Shown: piece by piece, positions 8,943 to 18,307 of the stretch
How the letters are laid out: each line of letters opens with the position of its first letter
Position numbering within the stretch: position 1 is the stretch's first letter
From: Aquamicrobium zhengzhouense
GTDB lineage: Bacteria; Pseudomonadota; Alphaproteobacteria; Rhizobiales; Rhizobiaceae
DNA length: 64,000 bases
Assembly (NCBI RefSeq): GCF_016124105.1
Contig: NZ_JADGMQ010000017.1
Span: forward strand, 1 to 64,000
Reading direction: 5' to 3'
Notes under the pieces: generated by a model
Told to the model about the DNA's origin: nothing
Databases searched by the model: none
What the model saw: only the letters and a program-made list of their open reading frames with translations
Position numbers and translations under genes: made by a program

Positions 8943-9794
8943 ATGACGATTGCGGCCGAGACTGACTGGCGTTTTCTGAAAAGCTCAACGGTCATTGCCT
9001 TTGCCATATGCTCGGCTCTTGCCTTGAGCGGATGCGAGACGACGACCTCCGCTCTTAACAGCGTTACCGCCGTCGATGTAGCTCAGAGCTCGACCGAAAA
9101 CATCTCGTCGCTAACAGAGGTGATCCGCCGCAGTCCCAACAACGCGGAAGCGTACAATATTCGCGGCTCCGCCTACGGAAAAGGCGGTCGCTACAAGGAA
9201 GCACTCCAGGATTTCGACACCGCGATCCGCCTGAACCCCAACTTCCATCAGGCCTACTCCAACCGCGCGCTCATTCACCGCTATATGGGCAACCAGCAGG
9301 CCGCGCTGCAGGACTACAACCGCGCGATCCAGCTGAACCCAAGCTATGATGCTGCCTATATCGGCCGTGGTAACCTCTACCGTCTGGCAGGACGGACGTC
9401 CGAAGCCTTCCAGGATTTCGAGCGCGCGGTACAACTGGATACGACGGATCCCCGCGCCTATCACAATCGCGGCCTGCTTTATCAGGCGCGCGGGCAGCAC
9501 GACTTTGCGCTGCAGGACTTCGCCTCCGCGATTTCCCTGTCGCCATCAGCCACCGAGCCTTACAACGCTCGTGGCCTCTCCTACCTTGCCCTCAACGACG
9601 ACGAAAACGCTGCGTCCGACTTCAACCGTGTGATCACGCTCGACCGCAGCAATGCGGAGGCTTGGGCCTATCAAGGCGTTGTTCTTGAGAGGCAGGGCGA
9701 CAAGACGCGGGCAATGCGCTCCTTTGGCGAAGCGCTCCGTCTCGATCCCAATCTCAAAGTTGCCAAGGATGGTCTGGCGCGTACCCGCACCTGA
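8943..9794 (+). CDS. TPR-repeat lipoprotein (six repeats)
   Basis: A 283-residue exported lipoprotein. A basic N-terminus and a hydrophobic stretch lead to the lipobox LALSGC, after which Cys would be lipidated. Six tandem tetratricopeptide repeats follow, each about 34 residues and ending in versions of AIRLNP, AIQLNP, AVQLDT, AISLSP, VITLDR and ALRLDP. The start at ATG 8943 has GAAGGGG nine bases upstream; the longer frame from 8835 begins inside the rpsU terminator. TPR lipoproteins of this kind scaffold envelope complexes; no partner can be named. It lies alone between rpsU and a convergent ABC transporter operon. Confidence 0.85.
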   Translation: MTIAAETDWRFLKSSTVIAFAICSALALSGCETTTSALNSVTAVDVAQSSTENISSLTEVIRRSPNNAEAYNIRGSAYGKGGRYKEALQDFDTAIRLNPNFHQAYSNRALIHRYMGNQQAALQDYNRAIQLNPSYDAAYIGRGNLYRLAGRTSEAFQDFERAVQLDTTDPRAYHNRGLLYQARGQHDFALQDFASAISLSPSATEPYNARGLSYLALNDDENAASDFNRVITLDRSNAEAWAYQGVVLERQGDKTRAMRSFGEALRLDPNLKVAKDGLARTRT

Positions 9795-9813
9795 CGCCCA
9801 ACATCCGTTGTAG

Positions 9814-10623
9814 TTACGACCGCTCGTCCTTCGCCGCGGCTTGGCGGCGACGCGCGATCTCGTAGGCGATCGCACCAAGCACCGTCATGACAATCATGAT
9901 GAGGGCCAAGGCATTGACTGCTGGGGTCAGCCCGGTGCGCACCTTCGTCGCGATGAAAACCGTCAACGGCGTCTCAAATCCCCGGACGAAAAGGGTGGTG
10001 TTGTAATTCTCGACAGACTGGAGGATCGCGAGGAATGCTGCCGCTATCAGTGATGGCTTCAGGTAAGGCAACATTATCCGCCTGAACACCATGACCCTGG
10101 ATGCGCCCAAGCCCAGTGCCGCCTCCTCCTGCGTCCTGTCGAACCGCTGCAATCGGGCGACAACCATCAACATGACGTAGCAGATGATGAAGGTGGATTG
10201 CGCAACAACGATCAGGAAGGTGCCCCCGCCAACATTAAGCTGACGCCACAGCACCAGGGTGGAAATGCCAACCACCACCCCTGGCGTGAGAAGCGGCGAG
10301 ACCATCAAGGCATAGAAAAACCCGCGCGCTCGCGCGTGCAGACTGGTCAAAAGCAGTGCGGCAGCGGTTCCCACCGGCAGCGACACCAGTACCACGAAGA
10401 AAGCGACCACAACTGACGTCCAGACGGCGCGCCACATGGCAGCATCAGCCCATAGCTCGGCGAACCATTTGAGTGTCGTGCCCTGCCAAGGGGTTACGGT
10501 CGGGAAACGGCTTGTGTTGAACGTTGCAGCCGACATCACCAACAGGGGCATGAAAAGATAGGCAAAGAACACCACCATATAGGCGGTGAACATCCAACGG
10601 GCGATACGATCTGCGGTGCTCAT
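9814..10623 (-). CDS. ABC transporter permease, PotC-like
   Basis: Inner-membrane permease of about 269 residues with six predicted membrane segments and the cytoplasmic EAA loop EEAALGLGASRVMVFRRI, which docks to the ATPase. The ATG at 10623 overlaps the upstream permease stop (ATGA); an in-frame start at 10686 lies inside that gene. It is the last gene of a four-gene importer of the spermidine/putrescine class (binding protein, ATPase, two permeases). Polyamine specificity is a family inference; relatives also carry opines, mannopine or 2-aminoethylphosphonate. Confidence 0.9.
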   Translation of the reverse strand: MSTADRIARWMFTAYMVVFFAYLFMPLLVMSAATFNTSRFPTVTPWQGTTLKWFAELWADAAMWRAVWTSVVVAFFVVLVSLPVGTAAALLLTSLHARARGFFYALMVSPLLTPGVVVGISTLVLWRQLNVGGGTFLIVVAQSTFIICYVMLMVVARLQRFDRTQEEAALGLGASRVMVFRRIMLPYLKPSLIAAAFLAILQSVENYNTTLFVRGFETPLTVFIATKVRTGLTPAVNALALIMIVMTVLGAIAYEIARRRQAAAKDERS

Positions 10624-11501
10624 TTGGCTACATCCGTCAGATTGACGCGGGCAATCTTCAACGTCGCGAGAACGACGAAGAGACACAGCACCAACAGGAC
10701 CAGCGCATATGCAGCGCCTCGGTTCCAGTCGCCACCTTCGAAGAACCAGTTATAGATGATCTCGGTGAACCAACGGCTGCCCGGCGCGCCAAGCAATGCA
10801 GGTGCGACGTAGGAGCCTGCTGCCAGCATAAAAGTGAAAACGCAGCCGGTGGCGATGCCCGCCTTGGCATGCGGCATCACAACTCGCCAATGGATGCGCC
10901 AGGTCGAGGCCCCCAGATCCCGGGCAGCTTCAATCTGCGACTTCTCAAGGCTTTCGATTGAATTGTAGATCGGGAACAGCATGAAGAGAATGTAGGCGTA
11001 GACCATACCTGCCAGAACTCCGCCGTCGCCGTTCCAGCGCACGGGCGCATCAATCACGCCGATATTGAGCAGCAGCGCGTTCAGCGGGCCGCGGAAAGCG
11101 AGGATGATGTACCAGGCAAGCGTGCGCAGCACCTCGTTGATCCAGAACGGGATCGTCAGTGCCAGGATAGCGACCGCGGCCTGCCCCATCGTTGCGCGCT
11201 GCGCGAGCCAAAAGGCGATTGGGTAGCACACAAGGAAGGTGATAAAGGCAACGAGCGCGCTTGCCCAGATCGTCTTGAAGAAGATCGAGCGGTGTACGCT
11301 CTCATTTGCCAGATAGAGAATATTATCCAGCGAGTAGACATCATTCGGCCCGCCGATCTGGGCCGGCGGAAGGTTGGGCCGCAACGCGTAGTCGACCATC
11401 ATCAGGTTTGGCGCAAGCACCATGCCCGCAAGCCAGAGAACAACAAGCGCGATGAAGATCGTCGCCAGCCCTCCCCCAAATCGCTGATAGAGACTAGCCA
11501 T
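10620..11501 (-). CDS. ABC transporter permease, PotB-like
   Basis: Permease of about 293 residues, partner of the gene at 9814-10623. It has a large periplasmic loop after the first helix, as PotB proteins do, and the EAA loop EAARDLGASTWRIHWRVVMP. The ATG at 11501 overlaps the end of the ATPase gene by 8 bp. A much longer in-frame opening to 11816 translates low-complexity sequence antiparallel to ATPase coding and is not credible. Both ends overlap neighbours, so translation of the operon is coupled. Confidence 0.9.
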   Translation of the reverse strand: MASLYQRFGGGLATIFIALVVLWLAGMVLAPNLMMVDYALRPNLPPAQIGGPNDVYSLDNILYLANESVHRSIFFKTIWASALVAFITFLVCYPIAFWLAQRATMGQAAVAILALTIPFWINEVLRTLAWYIILAFRGPLNALLLNIGVIDAPVRWNGDGGVLAGMVYAYILFMLFPIYNSIESLEKSQIEAARDLGASTWRIHWRVVMPHAKAGIATGCVFTFMLAAGSYVAPALLGAPGSRWFTEIIYNWFFEGGDWNRGAAYALVLLVLCLFVVLATLKIARVNLTDVAK

Positions 11502-12558
11502 CCGGCAGCACCACTGCGTGACGGGTCTCAAAGCCGAAGGACGTTGCTGCGCCGATCGCCGGAGCATTGGCAAGATCCGTGGACGGGATCGACGCAACCA
11601 GTGCGGCACCATCTGACAGGCGGCCATGCGCCAGCCCGAAGGCACCCTCAAAATCGATCCGGTCGATCGTTGCAGAGACCCTGTTCTCGCCAATTGAGCC
11701 AGACAGTGCCTCGGGCCGAACGTAAAGCTTGACCTGGTCGCCAGCTTTGACTGACCGTGCCATGCGACCGCGAAGAAGTCCCAGGACTGTATCCACCGAA
11801 GCGACCCCATCGGCAACGTCAGTCACCTTCCCGGCAATCGCATTTGTTTCCCCGACAAAGGTGGCGACGAAAGGCGTGGCGGGATTGTCGTAAAGTTCTC
11901 GCGGTGTTCCGACTTGCTGCAGCACGCCTGCGCTCATGACCGCGATGCGATCGGACATTGCCAGCGCTTCGGACTGATCATGTGTGATGTAGATGAACGT
12001 GACGCCAGTGCGTCGCTGAAGCGAGCGCAGTTCAGCGCGCATATGCTGACGCAGTTTCAGGTCCAGAGCCGAGAGAGGCTCATCTAGCAACAGAACCTGC
12101 GGCTCCACCGCAAGAGCCCGCGCAATGGCCACACGCTGGCGCTGGCCGCCGGAAAGTTCTCCCGGCATACGGTCGCCATAGCCTTCAAGCGCAATGAGGG
12201 ACAAGAGCTCATCGGCCTTCTTGCGGCGCTCCGCCTTTGAGGCTCCTCGCGCTTCAAGGCCGAATGCGATGTTTTCCCAGACAGTCATCAGAGGAAACAG
12301 GGCCAGCGACTGAAAGATCATCGCAGTGGGACGCTGGTTCGGCCCCAGCCCCTGCATGTCCTTGCCACCAATAAGGATGCGGCCTTCCGTGGGCTGCAAG
12401 AAGCCGGCGATCATGCGCAGGATCGTGGTCTTGCCGCAGCCTGATGGACCGAGGATTGAGAAAAACTCGCCGCCATTGACTGTGAAGCTTACATCGCCCA
12501 CGGCCCGCGTTGCGCCAAAGCGCATGCCAACGCCTTGCAGCTCGACGGAATGACTCAT
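11494..12558 (-). CDS. ABC transporter ATP-binding protein, PotA-like
   Basis: A 354-residue import ATPase. Walker A is GPSGCGKT near residue 40, the signature LSGGQRQRVAIARAL near 135, Walker B LLLDEPLSALD near 160, and the switch histidine is in THDQSEAL. A C-terminal TOBE-like regulatory domain follows (about 240-354), as in PotA/MalK proteins. It energises the two permeases encoded downstream. It is separated from the binding-protein gene by a 55-bp gap that contains a stable hairpin. Confidence 0.93.
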   Translation of the reverse strand: MSHSVELQGVGMRFGATRAVGDVSFTVNGGEFFSILGPSGCGKTTILRMIAGFLQPTEGRILIGGKDMQGLGPNQRPTAMIFQSLALFPLMTVWENIAFGLEARGASKAERRKKADELLSLIALEGYGDRMPGELSGGQRQRVAIARALAVEPQVLLLDEPLSALDLKLRQHMRAELRSLQRRTGVTFIYITHDQSEALAMSDRIAVMSAGVLQQVGTPRELYDNPATPFVATFVGETNAIAGKVTDVADGVASVDTVLGLLRGRMARSVKAGDQVKLYVRPEALSGSIGENRVSATIDRIDFEGAFGLAHGRLSDGAALVASIPSTDLANAPAIGAATSFGFETRHAVVLPDG

Positions 12559-12580
12559 TTGAAACCTCTATCGGGAGGGT

Positions 12581-12603
12581 GAAGGGGCCCATCGAGCCCC
12601 TTC
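12581..12603 (-). promoter_or_regulatory. intercistronic hairpin after binding-protein gene
   Basis: A perfect 8-bp inverted repeat, GAAGGGGC/GCCCCTTC, with a 7-base loop, located 11 bp after the end of the binding-protein gene and before the ATPase gene. No T-run follows on the transcribed strand, so a partial terminator or 3'-end stabiliser that raises binding-protein mRNA over the rest of the operon is more likely than full termination. Confidence 0.6.
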
Positions 12604-12613
12604 CTGTCTTACA

Positions 12614-13738
12614 TCAGGCCGAGAGGAAACGGTCCTGATATTCATTGCGCTTGGCGATGTACCAGTTTTCCTGGATCGGCCACCACCACAGCTTGTCGAG
12701 TGCGTCGCCCGGGTAAGCAGCTGCGAAGAACGCCTTGGCATCGTCGGAAAGCAGATCCGCAGCGCCCACCGCCGTCGAGTTGATCGAGGTGGCGTTGGTG
12801 TACATTGCGCCCGCTTCCGGGGTCAGGAACCAATTGATGAAGGCGTAGGCCTGGTCGACATTTGTCGCACCCACCGGGATCGACACGCCTTCCATCCACG
12901 CCAGCGCACCTTCCTTCGGCGCGATGAAACCGACAGGCAGTCCTTCCTTGGCAAGAGCTGCTCCCGTGGAATCCCAGGTCTGGCCGATCGCGGCACCATT
13001 GACGCGGAACGCGCCCTGAGCCTCGTTCTCGTTGGTCCAGAACTGCATGATGTTGCCTTTGCGAGCGACCGCTTCGGCGAGGATTACATCGAAGATCTCA
13101 ACCTGGGCTTCTTCGCTTGCAAATGCATCAAGCAGCGGACGCGGCAGCTTGCCTTCTGCCTCCAGCCACAGGCCGAGACCAACAAGGCTGGAATGGCCGC
13201 GCACAGTTGCCTTGCTCGCCATCTCCGGCTTCCAGATGTCACCGTAGGATGCCGTACCATATTCGAGCGGAGCCTGTTCCTTGTCGAAGGCGATCGCTTC
13301 CGTGCCCCAGTCGGTCGGCACCTGGTAACGCTTGCCCGCAACCACGGCACCGAATTTAGAGGAATTCTCCCACGCGCTCGGCAGGCACTTCGAAACCTCA
13401 ATCTTTGCCTCATCGAGCGGCTGGATCAGGCCGAATTCGACGTAGTTCGGTACACGGTCGACAGTCGGCCAGATGAGGTCGAAACCGCCACCATTGTTGG
13501 CGCGAAGCTGGTTGAGCAACTCGTCATTGGTGCCGTAGGGGGTGAAATTGGCCTTGATGCCGGTCGACTTTTCGAAGGCTGCGAGGATATCGTCATTCAG
13601 GTAGCCGGCCCATGCGAAAATATTGACCGAACCCGAGGAGCCCTGCGCGTAGCTGCGCGAAATGAACGGCGTTGCAAGCGAAACGCCCGCTGCTGCCGCT
13701 GCGCCCCGCAAAAAGGTGCGTCTCTGGATTGTCGTCAT
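12614..13738 (-). CDS. periplasmic binding protein, PotD/PotF-like
   Basis: Substrate-binding protein of about 374 residues, first gene of the importer operon. The N-terminus RRTFLRGAAAAAG is a Tat-type twin-arginine signal, with likely cleavage after the SYAQ region. The mature protein has the PotD fold features VNIFAWAGYLNDD, LLNQLRANNGGGFDLIWPT and YAFINWFLTPEAGA. The start is the ATG at 13738 with GGGAGAG upstream; the in-frame start at 13807 adds residues unlike a signal peptide. Ligand is probably a polyamine or similar cation, but I cannot confirm the acidic pocket residues by eye. Confidence 0.9.
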   Translation of the reverse strand: MTTIQRRTFLRGAAAAAGVSLATPFISRSYAQGSSGSVNIFAWAGYLNDDILAAFEKSTGIKANFTPYGTNDELLNQLRANNGGGFDLIWPTVDRVPNYVEFGLIQPLDEAKIEVSKCLPSAWENSSKFGAVVAGKRYQVPTDWGTEAIAFDKEQAPLEYGTASYGDIWKPEMASKATVRGHSSLVGLGLWLEAEGKLPRPLLDAFASEEAQVEIFDVILAEAVARKGNIMQFWTNENEAQGAFRVNGAAIGQTWDSTGAALAKEGLPVGFIAPKEGALAWMEGVSIPVGATNVDQAYAFINWFLTPEAGAMYTNATSINSTAVGAADLLSDDAKAFFAAAYPGDALDKLWWWPIQENWYIAKRNEYQDRFLSA

Positions 13739-13928
13739 GAAAGTCTCTCCCCTGTACGGTTGCGTATGACCCGCGTTTATTTTCGCAATGATACAGTTCG
13801 ATGACAATTTCGCAATCGGATCATTAATCGGCTCAGCATGTCGTCGACATCCACATCTTCCAGGAAAGGTTTATGAACCGGAGCTTGGGGCAAGCCTGTC
13901 CCCGGCCAGAAGACCGCCCGCCAGATAC

Positions 13929-13959
13929 GAAAACGCCCGGCGTCGAACCGGGCGTTTTC
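13929..13959 (-). terminator. rho-independent terminator of the pnt operon
   Basis: A perfect 12-bp inverted repeat, GAAAACGCCCGG/CCGGGCGTTTTC, with a 7-base loop. It lies 23 bp beyond the pntB stop on the leftward transcript, which ends in TTTTC. The symmetric A/T ends would let it work in both directions. Confidence 0.85.
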
Positions 13960-13981
13960 ATCATTGGAAGCGTGCAGAGGA

Positions 13982-15382
13982 TCAGTGATCCATCGCCTTG
14001 ACGATCTCTTCCGTCATCTTCTTGGCATCGCCGAGCAGCATCATGGTGCCGTCCTTGTAGAACAGCGTGTTGTCGATGCCGGCATAGCCCGAGCCAAGTG
14101 AGCGCTTGACGAAGAGGCAGGTGCGCGCCTTGTCCACGTCGAGGATCGGCATGCCGTAGATCGGGCTGGACTTGTCATCACGTGCCGACGGATTGGTGAC
14201 GTCATTGGCACCGATGACATAGGCAACGTCCGCCTGAGCAAACTCGGAATTGATGTCCTCAAGCTCGAACACTTCGTCATAAGGCACATTCGCTTCTGCA
14301 AGCAGAACGTTCATGTGCCCCGGCATGCGGCCTGCGACCGGGTGAATGGCGTACTTCACCTCGACGCCGTTGGCCTTCAGCTTGTCGGCCATTTCCCGCA
14401 GCGCGTGCTGTGCCTGGGCAACAGCCATACCGTAGCCCGGCACGATGATGACCTTTTGCGCGTTCATCATCAGATACGCAGCATCGTCGGCCGCACCCGT
14501 CTTTACGGTGCGCTGAATGCCATCATCTGCTCCACCGGCTGCAGTTTCGCCACCGAACCCACCGAGAATGACCGACAGGAACGAACGGTTCATGCCCTTA
14601 CACATGATGTAGGACAGGATCGCACCCGAGGAGCCAACCAGCGCGCCGGTGATGATCAGAGCAAGATTACCCAGCGTGAAGCCGATGCCAGCTGCGGCCC
14701 AACCGGAATAGGAGTTGAGCATGGACACGACGACCGGCATGTCCGCGCCGCCGATCGGGATGATGATCAGAACGCCAAGCAGCAGCGACAAGAGAACGAT
14801 CAGCCAGAACACGGTGTTCGACTGCGTCGCGATCAGGACTCCTACGAGTACAACGAGGGCAATCGCAAGGCCTGCATTCACGACATGGCGCATCGGCAGC
14901 ATGATTGGCTTGCCGGACATGCGGCCATCGAGCTTGAGGAACGCGATGATCGAGCCGGTAAAGGTGATCGAACCAATCGCTACGCCAAGGCTCATCTCGA
15001 TGATCGCCTGGGTGTGAATGTTCCCGATCGTGCCTACCCCGAAGCTTTCCGGAGCGTACATGGCCGCCGCAGCAACCAGAACCGCCGCAAGGCCGACCAG
15101 CGAGTGGAACGCAGCAACAAGCTGCGGCATCGATGTCATCGGGATGCGCTTGGCGATTACTGCGCCTGCAACACCGCCAATGGCCAGACCGAGCACGATC
15201 AGCAAGAAGCCGCCGAAGGACGGAACGGCCAACAGCAGCGTGGTGCCGATGGCGATCCCCATGCCGACCATGCCGTAGAGGTTGCCCTTGCGGCTGGTGG
15301 TCGGGTGCGAGAGGCCTCGAAGCGCCATGATGAACAGGACGCCGGAGACCAGATAGAGGAAGGAAGCCAGATTTTCACTCAT
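13982..15382 (-). CDS. pntB: NAD(P) transhydrogenase subunit beta
   Basis: A 466-residue membrane subunit: eight or nine hydrophobic segments (about 1-260) form half of the proton channel, followed by the NADP(H)-binding domain III (about 290-466) with VIIVPGYGMAVAQAQHA, HPVAGRMPGHMNVLLAEA and the loop VYVIGANDVTNPSA. The enzyme uses proton-motive force to reduce NADP+ with NADH. Third gene of the split three-subunit form pntAa-pntAb-pntB usual in alphaproteobacteria. Terminated by the hairpin at 13929-13959. Confidence 0.97.
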   Translation of the reverse strand: MSENLASFLYLVSGVLFIMALRGLSHPTTSRKGNLYGMVGMGIAIGTTLLLAVPSFGGFLLIVLGLAIGGVAGAVIAKRIPMTSMPQLVAAFHSLVGLAAVLVAAAAMYAPESFGVGTIGNIHTQAIIEMSLGVAIGSITFTGSIIAFLKLDGRMSGKPIMLPMRHVVNAGLAIALVVLVGVLIATQSNTVFWLIVLLSLLLGVLIIIPIGGADMPVVVSMLNSYSGWAAAGIGFTLGNLALIITGALVGSSGAILSYIMCKGMNRSFLSVILGGFGGETAAGGADDGIQRTVKTGAADDAAYLMMNAQKVIIVPGYGMAVAQAQHALREMADKLKANGVEVKYAIHPVAGRMPGHMNVLLAEANVPYDEVFELEDINSEFAQADVAYVIGANDVTNPSARDDKSSPIYGMPILDVDKARTCLFVKRSLGSGYAGIDNTLFYKDGTMMLLGDAKKMTEEIVKAMDH

Positions 15383-15391
15383 AGCCCGGCC

Positions 15392-15805
15392 TCACTTTTC
15401 TTTCTTCTTGTACATCGCCAGCATGCGCTGGGTGACGAGGAAACCGCCGAAAATGTTAACGGAGGCAAGGATCAGCGCAACGAAGCCAAAGCCCGTGGCA
15501 AGGCCCGACGCCGAAATGCCAACGGCCAAGAGTGCGCCCACCACGATCACCGAGGAGATCGCGTTGGTCACGGCCATCAAGGGCGTGTGCAGAGCTGGCG
15601 TCACCGACCAGACAACATAATAGCCAACGAAGATCGCCAGCACGAAGATCGCGAACCGGAACACGAACGGATCGATGCCCGTCGCAGCAGCAGCGCCGGA
15701 AGCAACAGTTTCAGCCGCCTGCTGGTCTTCGAATGCCATACGGATCGCGGCAGTAGCCTGCTCGAGCTGGCCAATGGCTCTCTCAAGGGCGGTATTGTTT
15801 TCCAT
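15392..15805 (-). CDS. pntAb: NAD(P) transhydrogenase subunit alpha part 2
   Basis: A 137-residue membrane piece of the split alpha subunit with three or four hydrophobic helices (about 50-130), including [15 protein letters not shown]-like sequence and a short basic C-terminus (MYKKKEK). It corresponds to the C-terminal membrane part of one-piece PntA proteins. The ATG at 15805 shares its A with the pntAa stop (TGATG), with AAGGGAG upstream; a GTG directly before it is an alternative. A 9-bp gap leads to pntB. Confidence 0.95.
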   Translation of the reverse strand: MENNTALERAIGQLEQATAAIRMAFEDQQAAETVASGAAAATGIDPFVFRFAIFVLAIFVGYYVVWSVTPALHTPLMAVTNAISSVIVVGALLAVGISASGLATGFGFVALILASVNIFGGFLVTQRMLAMYKKKEK

Positions 15806-17025
15806 CACGCGTCTCCCTTAGCCTTTGAGGTGGAACGCTTCTTCGGTTTCGCCTCAGCAGCCTGTTCAGCCGGTGCCTCTTCTTCGACTTCAACCGAGGC
15901 AAATGCCGGATGAACGATCTTGCCGCCATGGGTGAGCAAGGTCGCCTTCACCAACTCCTCTTCAGGGTTAAGGACGACAGTCTTCGCTTCCTTGTCGACC
16001 ATGGTCTCGAGGAAGGCGTAGAGGTTTTTCGCATAGAGCAGGGACGCCGACGCCGAGACGCGCCCAGGGACGTTCAGGTGCCCGACAATCTTGACGCCAT
16101 TCTCGCTGGAGACCACCTGTCCCGGGACTGCTCCCTCGACGTTGCCGCCGCGCTCGACCGCAAGGTCGACAATGACGGAGCCAGCCTTCATCGCCGCGAC
16201 CATGGCGGACGACACCAACCGTGGAGCCGGACGTCCCGGAATCAAAGCGGTGGTGATGACGATGTCTTGCTTGGCGATGTGTTCGGCGATGAGCGCCGCC
16301 TGCTTCGCCTGATACTCCTTGGACATTTCCTTGGCGTATCCGCCGGCAGTCTCTGCCGCCTTGAATTCCTCGTCTTCGACCGCAATGAACTTTGCACCGA
16401 GCGAAGCAACCTGCTCTTTCGCGGCGGGACGCACGTCGGTCGCAGTCACGATCGCTCCCAGACGACGAGCCGTTGCAATGGCCTGAAGACCCGCAACACC
16501 CGCACCCATGACGAAGACCTTGGCCGCCGGGACGGTGCCCGCCGCCGTCATCATCATCGGCAATGCGCGATCATATTCAGCTGCTGCATCGATGACTGCC
16601 TGATAGCCGGCCAGATTTGCCTGCGAAGACAGGATGTCCATCGACTGAGCGCGCGTGATGCGCGGCATGAACTCCATGCAAAAGGCGGAGACGCCGGCCC
16701 GCGCCATTGCGGCAACCGAGCTTTCATGGCCGTAGGGGTCCATTGCGGCGAGCACAATTGTGCCCGGCTTATAGGTTTTGAGTTCCGACTCGCTGGGGCG
16801 GCGCACTTTAAGCACCACATCCGCTTTGGCGGCATCGCCCGCTTTGCCAATGGTTGCGCCAGCCCCGACATAATCGCCATCGAGAATACGGGATGCTGCA
16901 CCAGCATCCTTTTCCACGACAACCGAAAAGCCGAGACCAACGAGCCGCTTCACCGTTTCCGGTGACGCGGCGACACGAGGTTCCGTTGCGTCAACCTCGC
17001 GTGGCACGAATATATTCTGTCCCAC
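15805..17025 (-). CDS. pntAa: NAD(P) transhydrogenase subunit alpha part 1
   Basis: A 406-residue soluble domain I, which binds NAD(H). It opens with [21 protein letters not shown], of the alanine dehydrogenase/PntA family, and has the Rossmann motif [18 protein letters not shown] followed by [15 protein letters not shown]. The lysine/alanine-rich C-terminus ([14 protein letters not shown]) is a linker to the membrane part. I start it at GTG 17025, with AAAGGAAC five bases upstream; the frame extends to 17223 but that leader is not family sequence and overlaps a terminator hairpin. Confidence 0.95.
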   Translation of the reverse strand: MGQNIFVPREVDATEPRVAASPETVKRLVGLGFSVVVEKDAGAASRILDGDYVGAGATIGKAGDAAKADVVLKVRRPSESELKTYKPGTIVLAAMDPYGHESSVAAMARAGVSAFCMEFMPRITRAQSMDILSSQANLAGYQAVIDAAAEYDRALPMMMTAAGTVPAAKVFVMGAGVAGLQAIATARRLGAIVTATDVRPAAKEQVASLGAKFIAVEDEEFKAAETAGGYAKEMSKEYQAKQAALIAEHIAKQDIVITTALIPGRPAPRLVSSAMVAAMKAGSVIVDLAVERGGNVEGAVPGQVVSSENGVKIVGHLNVPGRVSASASLLYAKNLYAFLETMVDKEAKTVVLNPEEELVKATLLTHGGKIVHPAFASVEVEEEAPAEQAAEAKPKKRSTSKAKGDA

Positions 17026-17057
17026 AGCAAGTTCCTTTCGGATTACAAATATTAAAA

Positions 17058-17084
17058 GCCGCCGCGAGACGAGCTCGCGTCGGC
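17058..17084 (-). terminator. hairpin with T-run between coxIV-like gene and pntAa
   Basis: Stem GCCGCCGCGAG against CTCGCGTCGGC with one mismatch and a 5-base loop; on the leftward strand it is followed by TTTTAATATTT. It fits a terminator for the small gene at 17114-17341, or an attenuator for pntAa. It implies pntAa also has its own promoter in the short gap. Confidence 0.6.
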
Positions 17085-17113
17085 ATTCAGATCTCGCCGC
17101 GGCGACAGAGGCC

Positions 17114-17341
17114 TTAGCGTAGCAGGTAGCTTCCTGCAGCGACGAGCAGAATGAAGAGAATGGTAGCGGAGAAGAAGCCCGCCGCGGTGAAGAACCCGAA
17201 TGCCATCGCTGCCAGCAATGCAACGAGGCTCACCGTGCCATATTTCACAATGTTGCCGAAGAGGGCGTATGTTTTCTCGTGTTCCTGGTAGTCCATCTGA
17301 CCGCCCAGTTCGACGGGGCCGGTTGGTGTGTTGTCAGCCAT
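17114..17341 (-). CDS. aa3-type cytochrome c oxidase subunit IV-like protein
   Basis: A 75-residue protein with the family core MDYQEHEKTYALFGNIVKYG followed by two hydrophobic stretches (about 34-55 and 57-73). This matches the short bacterial aa3-oxidase subunit IV family, in which one helix packs against the oxidase core. The start at ATG 17341 has GGAGGGGAT upstream; a longer frame to 17455 is not supported. Alphaproteobacteria often keep this gene beside pntA rather than with the other cox genes. Whether it joins an oxidase or another respiratory complex cannot be told here. Confidence 0.8.
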   Translation of the reverse strand: MADNTPTGPVELGGQMDYQEHEKTYALFGNIVKYGTVSLVALLAAMAFGFFTAAGFFSATILFILLVAAGSYLLR

Positions 17342-17447
17342 TGCGGGTATCCCCTCCAGAATAACTTCCGGTCGCTGATAGCGAAAACACGGCTTGAGAG
17401 CAATGGGACTAATGTCGCGGAAGGTGCTCGCATCCCGGGGAAAGACA

Positions 17448-18287
17448 TCAGGCAAGCCAACGTTTCCGGCGCTTGTAATGCTTCACGTTGCGGAATGATC
17501 TGCGCCCTTCCCCTCCGACTCCCAGATAAAACTCCTTCACATCTTCATTTTCACGGAGCGATTGCGCGTCTCCATCCAGAACAATGCGACCTGATTCGAG
17601 GATGTAGCCGTATTTCGCGTAGCGAAGCGCAATGTTCGTGTTTTGCTCCGCCAGCAGGAAGGAAACGCCCTGCTCCTCGTTGAGCTTCTTGACGATTTCG
17701 AAGATCTCTTCGACCAGCTGCGGCGCAAGGCCCATGGAGGGCTCATCAAGTAAGATCATCTTCGGCCGGCTCATCAGGGCGCGGCCGATCGCAGTCATCT
17801 GCTGCTCACCTCCGGATGTGTAACCCGCCTGGCTGGTGCGACGAACCTTCAGCCGCGGGAAATACTCGTAGACCATCTCGAGATCATCGCGGATTGCAGC
17901 TTTTCCGTCGCGCCGAGTGAAAGCGCCGGTCATCAGATTGTCTTCGACTGACAGGTGACCGAAGCAATGACGCCCTTCCATCACCTGGATGCAGCCGCGG
18001 CGGACCAGTTCGTTCGGCGACAAGGCCTGCACTTGCTCGCCTTCGAAGACGATGCTGCCTTTGGTGACGTCGCCACGCTCCGCCCGAAGCAGGTTCGAGA
18101 TCGCCTTGAGCGTCGTCGTCTTGCCCGCGCCGTTCGCACCAAGAAGTGCTGTGATACCGCCGCGAGGGACGGCGAGCGACACGCCTTTGAGAACGAGGAT
18201 CACGTGATCGTAGATTACCTCAATATTGTTGACCGAAAGGACCAACTCGTCCTGCGCGCTGACCGATTCCGTACTGGCTGTCGTCAT
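17448..18287 (-). CDS. ABC transporter ATP-binding protein, LivF-like
   Basis: Import ATPase of about 279 residues of the hydrophobic amino acid uptake (HAAT) class. Walker A GANGAGKT, signature SGGEQQM, Walker B MILLDEPSMGLAP and the C-terminal FYLGVGG are visible. The tail continues with the basic sequence RNVKHYKRRKRWLA, longer than LivF of E. coli but common in importers linked to acyl-CoA synthetases. Start at ATG 18287 (an upstream TTG is possible). It is the last gene of the operon and follows a strong hairpin after the binding-protein gene. Confidence 0.93.
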   Translation of the reverse strand: MTTASTESVSAQDELVLSVNNIEVIYDHVILVLKGVSLAVPRGGITALLGANGAGKTTTLKAISNLLRAERGDVTKGSIVFEGEQVQALSPNELVRRGCIQVMEGRHCFGHLSVEDNLMTGAFTRRDGKAAIRDDLEMVYEYFPRLKVRRTSQAGYTSGGEQQMTAIGRALMSRPKMILLDEPSMGLAPQLVEEIFEIVKKLNEEQGVSFLLAEQNTNIALRYAKYGYILESGRIVLDGDAQSLRENEDVKEFYLGVGGEGRRSFRNVKHYKRRKRWLA

Positions 18288-18307
18288 TTGAAAATCCCGC
18301 AATCAGT

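Noticed and set aside
10620-11816. Extended N-terminus of the PotB-like permease
   Set aside because: The extra 105 codons run over the ATPase gene in another frame and do not look like permease sequence; ATG 11501 is the sensible start.
13739-13981. Search for a tRNA or small RNA in the gap upstream of the PotD-like gene
   Set aside because: No cloverleaf or TTCGANTC arm; only the pnt terminator was found.
14315-15913. 532-codon open frame on the + strand
   Set aside because: It is antisense to pntB and pntAb, has low-complexity charged composition and no recognisable domain; pntB is certain.
15805-17223. Extended N-terminus of pntAa
   Set aside because: The added 66 residues are not family sequence and cross a terminator-like hairpin; GTG 17025 has a good ribosome site.
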